From Cohnella mopanensis (GTDB taxonomy: Bacteria; Bacillota; Bacilli; Paenibacillales; Paenibacillaceae): 64,000 nt of DNA. A model generated the notes under the pieces. It did not search any database, was not told the origin of the DNA, and was given only the letters and a program-made list of their open reading frames with translations. Location: assembly GCF_022352055.1 (NCBI RefSeq), contig NZ_JAKRWM010000004.1, positions 372,001 to 436,000 on the forward strand. The letters run 5' to 3'. Made by a program: the position numbers and the translations under genes. Below are positions 60,684 to 64,000 of this stretch, one piece after another. Positions within the stretch are counted from its first letter, which is position 1. The number at the start of each line of letters is the position of its first letter.

Positions 60684-62138
60684 ATGGAAATGATGAACGA
60701 AGTATCGGTTACTTCGCCTTCCTCCCGTTTTTACAATGAAATGTATAGCGGGGCTAAGGTTCGTGAGCATTACGGCAAAGTGCATCAAGTGCTTGCGCGT
60801 ATGTCGGTGGAGGATCGGGTAGCGAGACAGGCTAGGATGAACGGGCGCTTATTGGAAGAAGGGATCACATTCACCCTGTCCGGCGGGGATCAACCGGATG
60901 CGCTGGAACGGACGATTCCCTTCGATTTGATTCCCCGGGTCATTCCCGCGGAAGAGTGGGAGATGATAGAACAAGGTACGCGTCAACGCGTGCGTGCGCT
61001 AAATGCATTCTTGACGGATATTTATCATGAACAGTGCATACTGAAAGACGGGCTTGTTCCGCGACGAATGATTATGGCGAACCGGTACTTCCGCACGGAG
61101 ATGATGAGGCTTCCCGTACCTGGCGGCACTTACGTGACGGCGTCCGGTATCGATCTGATCCGCGACGAGAAGGGGGACTATTACGTTCTCGAAGATAATT
61201 TGCGGTCGCCCTCAGGATTTTCTTACGTATACAAGAGCCGCTCTATCATGACCCATGATTTTCCTGAGCTATATTTCTCTTACTCGGTCCGGGGCATCGA
61301 TCGGTCGTTGCACGATTTCCGGTCTTCGTTACGGAATCTGGCTCCAACCGATATTGCGGAGCCGGTCATCGCGCTACTGACTCCTGGAAGCTTCAACTCG
61401 GCGTACTTCGAGCATACCTTTCTCGCCCAGCAGATGGGGATGGAGCTCGTCGAGGGCAGAGACCTCGTCTGCAGGGATAACAAGATCTATATTCGCAAGC
61501 TGTCGGGCTTAAAGAAAGTCGACGTTCTATACCGTAGAATCGACGATGATTATCTTGACCCGCTGGCGTTTCGTCCGGACTCCATGCTGGGCGTTGCGGG
61601 TCTAATGAACGCTTATCGCTTCGGCAATATTACAATCGCCAACGCTCCGGGGACTGGCGTCGCGGACGACAAAGCGATCTATACGTTCGTTCCGGAGATG
61701 ATCCGTTATTATTTGAACGAACGGCCGATCTTGAACAATGTGCCGACTTACTTAATGAGCCGACCCGACGAACGGGAACACGTTCTGGAAAGGCTTGAAG
61801 AAATGGTTGTTAAGGAGACGTCGCTGTCCGGCGGTTACGGCATGCTCGTCGGACCTTCGTCTACCGAATGGGAACGGGAAAGGTTCGCGGCCAAAATCCG
61901 AGAAAATCCCGATAATTATATTGCCCAGCCGACAATCAAACTATCGACGTCTCCGATTAATCTAGATGGTCATATGGCTCATCGGCATATCGATCTGCGG
62001 GTATTCGCCATGGCTGACGGAAGGAACGTACACGTGATTCCGGGCGGGTTGACGAGGGTGGCCATGAAGGAAGGCTCGTTGGTCGTCAATTCCTCCCAAG
62101 GCGGCGGTGTCAAAGACACATGGGTATTGCAAAGATAA
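60684..62138 (+). CDS. Circularly permuted ATP-grasp type 2 protein
   Basis: A 484-residue protein of the DUF404/DUF407 family. Motifs include MSVEDRVARQARMNGRLLEEGITF, IPRVIPAEEWEMIEQG, FLTDIYHE, VLEDNLRSPSGFSY, NAPGTGVADDKAIYTFV and KETSLSGGYGMLVGP. The fold ligates carboxylates to amines using ATP, and this subgroup is predicted to make a peptide-like product. ATG 60684 has AAGGAG nine bases upstream. It is followed by the alpha-E and transglutaminase genes, its regular partners in other genomes. Confidence 0.9.
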   Translation: MEMMNEVSVTSPSSRFYNEMYSGAKVREHYGKVHQVLARMSVEDRVARQARMNGRLLEEGITFTLSGGDQPDALERTIPFDLIPRVIPAEEWEMIEQGTRQRVRALNAFLTDIYHEQCILKDGLVPRRMIMANRYFRTEMMRLPVPGGTYVTASGIDLIRDEKGDYYVLEDNLRSPSGFSYVYKSRSIMTHDFPELYFSYSVRGIDRSLHDFRSSLRNLAPTDIAEPVIALLTPGSFNSAYFEHTFLAQQMGMELVEGRDLVCRDNKIYIRKLSGLKKVDVLYRRIDDDYLDPLAFRPDSMLGVAGLMNAYRFGNITIANAPGTGVADDKAIYTFVPEMIRYYLNERPILNNVPTYLMSRPDEREHVLERLEEMVVKETSLSGGYGMLVGPSSTEWERERFAAKIRENPDNYIAQPTIKLSTSPINLDGHMAHRHIDLRVFAMADGRNVHVIPGGLTRVAMKEGSLVVNSSQGGGVKDTWVLQR

Positions 62139-62180
62139 GGTTTAATAAATGGCAATGTGCCTATAAGGAGTGTGGGCCCT

Positions 62181-63134
62181 ATGTTGGATCGGATAGCGGA
62201 ATCGTTGTTCTGGATCGGGCGGTACACCGAACGTGCGGAAAATCATGCCCGGCTGCTTGACGTGTATTATCATCTTCGCGAAGAAGGCGGCGAGGAGACG
62301 GAAGCAATCTGGAAAAGGATCGCAGAAGCGATAGGAGATTGTTCCTTATACGAGGAGAGATACGAGGCCTATCGGGAGCGCGAAGTGCTATTCTTCCTTA
62401 CCTTGGATGCGTCGCAGGCCAACTCGATTGTCTCTTGCGTGGCGCAAGCCCGGGATAATCTCAAGAAGATCCGCGAGCAGCTCCCCTCTGAGCTATGGAA
62501 TTTGCTGAACGGGTTTTATTTATGGTTAAAAGAAGTGCAACCGGAGGAGGTTGTTCGGCAATCTCCGCATCGATTCTTCCAGCGGGTGAAAGAAGGGCTA
62601 GCGGCTTTCCAAGGGACCGCGATGTCTCTAGCCATCCGGGACGCGTCTTGGCATATGCTGGAGAGCGGCAGATATTTGGAACGATCGGAGAACGTCGTCA
62701 GGCTGTTGCAATCGGTAGGAAATATCGCACCGGATCAACGCAAGGGATCTTATTCGTATACGATGGCGGTGCTGAAGTCGGTAGGCGGATACGAGGCGTT
62801 CCGGAGGTTGGACTTGGAGGATATTACATTGGAGGAAGTGGCGCGTTTTCTAGTGCTGCAAGAAACGTTTCCGCGTTCGATTCACTTTTCCTTGGCTACC
62901 TTCGATCAGCATTTGAAGGCGGTGCGCGACCAATCGGATAACATCAGCTCCACGCTTGAGCGCATGATCCGCTTAGCGGGCAAAGCGCGCTCGGAGCTGG
63001 GGTGGTTGGATCGAAACGACATCACGGTGGATACTTTGACAACGGTGCTTCAGCAGTTGCTTAACACGAATAAGCAGCTTGGCGAAGCGGTTGCCAAGTA
63101 TTTTTTTTCCCCAGGGCGGGAGGTCATCGCTTGA
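62181..63134 (+). CDS. Alpha-E domain protein
   Basis: A 317-residue all-helical DUF403 protein. The start MLDRIAESLFWIGRYTERAENHARLLDV is the family signature, and a second copy of the same motif (MLESGRYLERSENVVRLL) occurs near residue 165, indicating an internal duplication. ATG 62181 follows AAGGAG by ten bases. Biochemical role unknown; always found with ATP-grasp type 2 and transglutaminase genes. Confidence 0.9.
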   Translation: MLDRIAESLFWIGRYTERAENHARLLDVYYHLREEGGEETEAIWKRIAEAIGDCSLYEERYEAYREREVLFFLTLDASQANSIVSCVAQARDNLKKIREQLPSELWNLLNGFYLWLKEVQPEEVVRQSPHRFFQRVKEGLAAFQGTAMSLAIRDASWHMLESGRYLERSENVVRLLQSVGNIAPDQRKGSYSYTMAVLKSVGGYEAFRRLDLEDITLEEVARFLVLQETFPRSIHFSLATFDQHLKAVRDQSDNISSTLERMIRLAGKARSELGWLDRNDITVDTLTTVLQQLLNTNKQLGEAVAKYFFSPGREVIA

Positions 63135-63997
63135 AGTTAGATATTTGCCACGTCACGAAATACCGTTACGATTCGTCGGTGACGGACAGTGTCAATGAAA
63201 TCCGGTTAACGCCCCGGACGGACGAAAGACAGGCTTGCTACCACAATCGGCTCGTGGTCGAACCGAACGTTCAACTGTTGTCTTATGAGGATTATTTCGG
63301 TAACCGGGTGCATTCCTTCACGGCTCATGCCCCGCATCGGGAATTGGTCATCACCTCGCATTCGACAGTGGTTACAAGGGATAGGGATGTATTGTGGAAC
63401 GCGGCATGGGGGCCCGAGGAATCATGGAATCGACTGAGCAGCGAGGACTTCATAGACGGGAACGCGGAATATTTGCTCCCTTCCTACTACGTCTCTTTAC
63501 TCCCGAGAGTAGAGTCGTATGCTTCGGGCATTCGCGGGGAGGAAGAGGGAGTTTTCGGTTTTGTTCGTAATGCGGCTAGCGCGATCTACGGAGATTTCGA
63601 ATATAAGCCTCTGTCTACCGGGGTGCAGACGACGGCAGACGAATTGATCGGAATAGGCAGCGGCGTTTGCCAAGATTTCGCGCATTTGCTGATCGCGATA
63701 TGCAGGCTTCGCGGGGTTCCGGCCCGATATGTGAGCGGATATCACTTCGTGGGCGATCTTCAAGGCCGGGATGCGGATTTCGAGCAAGCCTCGCATGCTT
63801 GGGTGGAAGTCTATATCCCTGGTGTAGGTTGGCAAGGAATAGACCCGACGAACAATAATCTGATCGATTGGCGTTACGTGAAGTTAGGCCATGGACGAGA
63901 TTATACGGATATCGTTCCGGTCAAAGGCATATACCGAGGGACAGCGGGACAGACGCTTCAGGTGACGGTCGATGTTCGGTTGGCGGAGACGGGGTAA
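63131..63997 (+). CDS. Transglutaminase-like cysteine protease family protein
   Basis: A 288-residue protein. The N-terminal half is the beta-rich domain usual for bacterial transglutaminase-like proteins (LDICHVTKYRYDSSV, VNEIRLTPR). The catalytic triad lies in GSGVCQDFAHLLIA (Cys), ASHAWVEVYIPGVGW (His) and GIDPTNNN (Asp). TTG 63131 overlaps the alpha-E stop (TTGA) with GGGAGG seven bases upstream. It may hydrolyse or form amide bonds in the product of the ATP-grasp enzyme (inference). The gene is complete, three bases before the window end. Confidence 0.9.
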   Translation: MKLDICHVTKYRYDSSVTDSVNEIRLTPRTDERQACYHNRLVVEPNVQLLSYEDYFGNRVHSFTAHAPHRELVITSHSTVVTRDRDVLWNAAWGPEESWNRLSSEDFIDGNAEYLLPSYYVSLLPRVESYASGIRGEEEGVFGFVRNAASAIYGDFEYKPLSTGVQTTADELIGIGSGVCQDFAHLLIAICRLRGVPARYVSGYHFVGDLQGRDADFEQASHAWVEVYIPGVGWQGIDPTNNNLIDWRYVKLGHGRDYTDIVPVKGIYRGTAGQTLQVTVDVRLAETG

Positions 63998-64000
63998 GAA

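Noticed and set aside
1..64000. rRNA, tRNA, insertion sequence or prophage genes
   Set aside because: None of the characteristic sequences or gene families was seen on either strand; all long intergenic stretches are accounted for by repeats, leaders or promoters.

Overview
This 64 kb window looks like the chromosome of a Gram-positive spore-former of the Paenibacillaceae (Cohnella/Paenibacillus-like). The evidence is the gene families present (DUF3900, DUF3243, DUF4023, CcdC, TmrB, a QoxABCD-type menaquinol oxidase, HAAS/PadR), strong AGGAGG ribosome-binding sites with many TTG/GTG starts, a roughly half-GC composition, lipoprotein signal peptides, a Bacillus-type LexA box and a TPP riboswitch. 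I saw no rRNA, tRNA, prophage, insertion sequence or CRISPR array.

Layout. 1-1.7 kb: end of a pectin-degradation operon (GH105 hydrolase, TIM-barrel sugar isomerase). 1.9-4.2 kb: VTT membrane protein, an orphan protein, and the HtpX protease. 4.2-7.0 kb, minus strand: DeoR regulator, HAD phosphatase and glycerol-1-phosphate dehydrogenase (an AraL/AraM-like pair). 7.2-14.1 kb: carbohydrate ABC importer, LacI regulator, BadF-type kinase and GH4 glycosidase, behind a promoter with two LacI-type operators. 14.2-16.5 kb: a LexA-controlled nuclease-helicase. 16.8-20.7 kb, minus strand: ssuADCB sulfonate-sulfur operon, with a divergent gene at 20.9 kb encoding an HTH domain fused to an SsuA-like binding domain, probably its regulator. 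22.3-24.1 kb: peptide deformylase, DUF3243 and a lipoprotein.

24.2-33.1 kb: a TPP-riboswitch thiamine operon, tenA-thiZXY (pyrimidine salvage) followed by thiF-thiE-thiS-thiG, a 0.65 kb repeat array, then thiO-thiD. 33.3-35.4 kb, minus strand: DUF4023 and a dihydroorotate-dehydrogenase-like domain fused to a duplicated membrane domain. 35.6-43.2 kb: DUF3900, a membrane-anchored amidohydrolase, a membrane alpha/beta-hydrolase, a ketopantoate-reductase-like protein, TmrB and CcdC. 43.4-46.5 kb: LacI-type sensor fused to PAS-GGDEF-EAL. 46.6-52.7 kb: WYL regulator and SDR pair, a membrane-anchored multicopper oxidase, and a PadR-DUF1700-DUF4097 operon. 53-54.9 kb: orphan solute-binding lipoprotein and a small membrane protein. 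55.4-59.3 kb: quinol oxidase qoxABCD. 59.4-60.6 kb, minus strand: cation efflux gene with a structured leader and terminator. 60.7-64 kb: ATP-grasp, alpha-E and transglutaminase operon.

The most unusual features are the HTH/solute-binding fusion at 20.9 kb, the DHODH-like/membrane fusion at 33.4 kb, and three sequence-unrelated intergenic tandem repeats that share an exact 51-bp period and carry a hairpin in every unit. Single remnants of one of these repeats also follow other operons.
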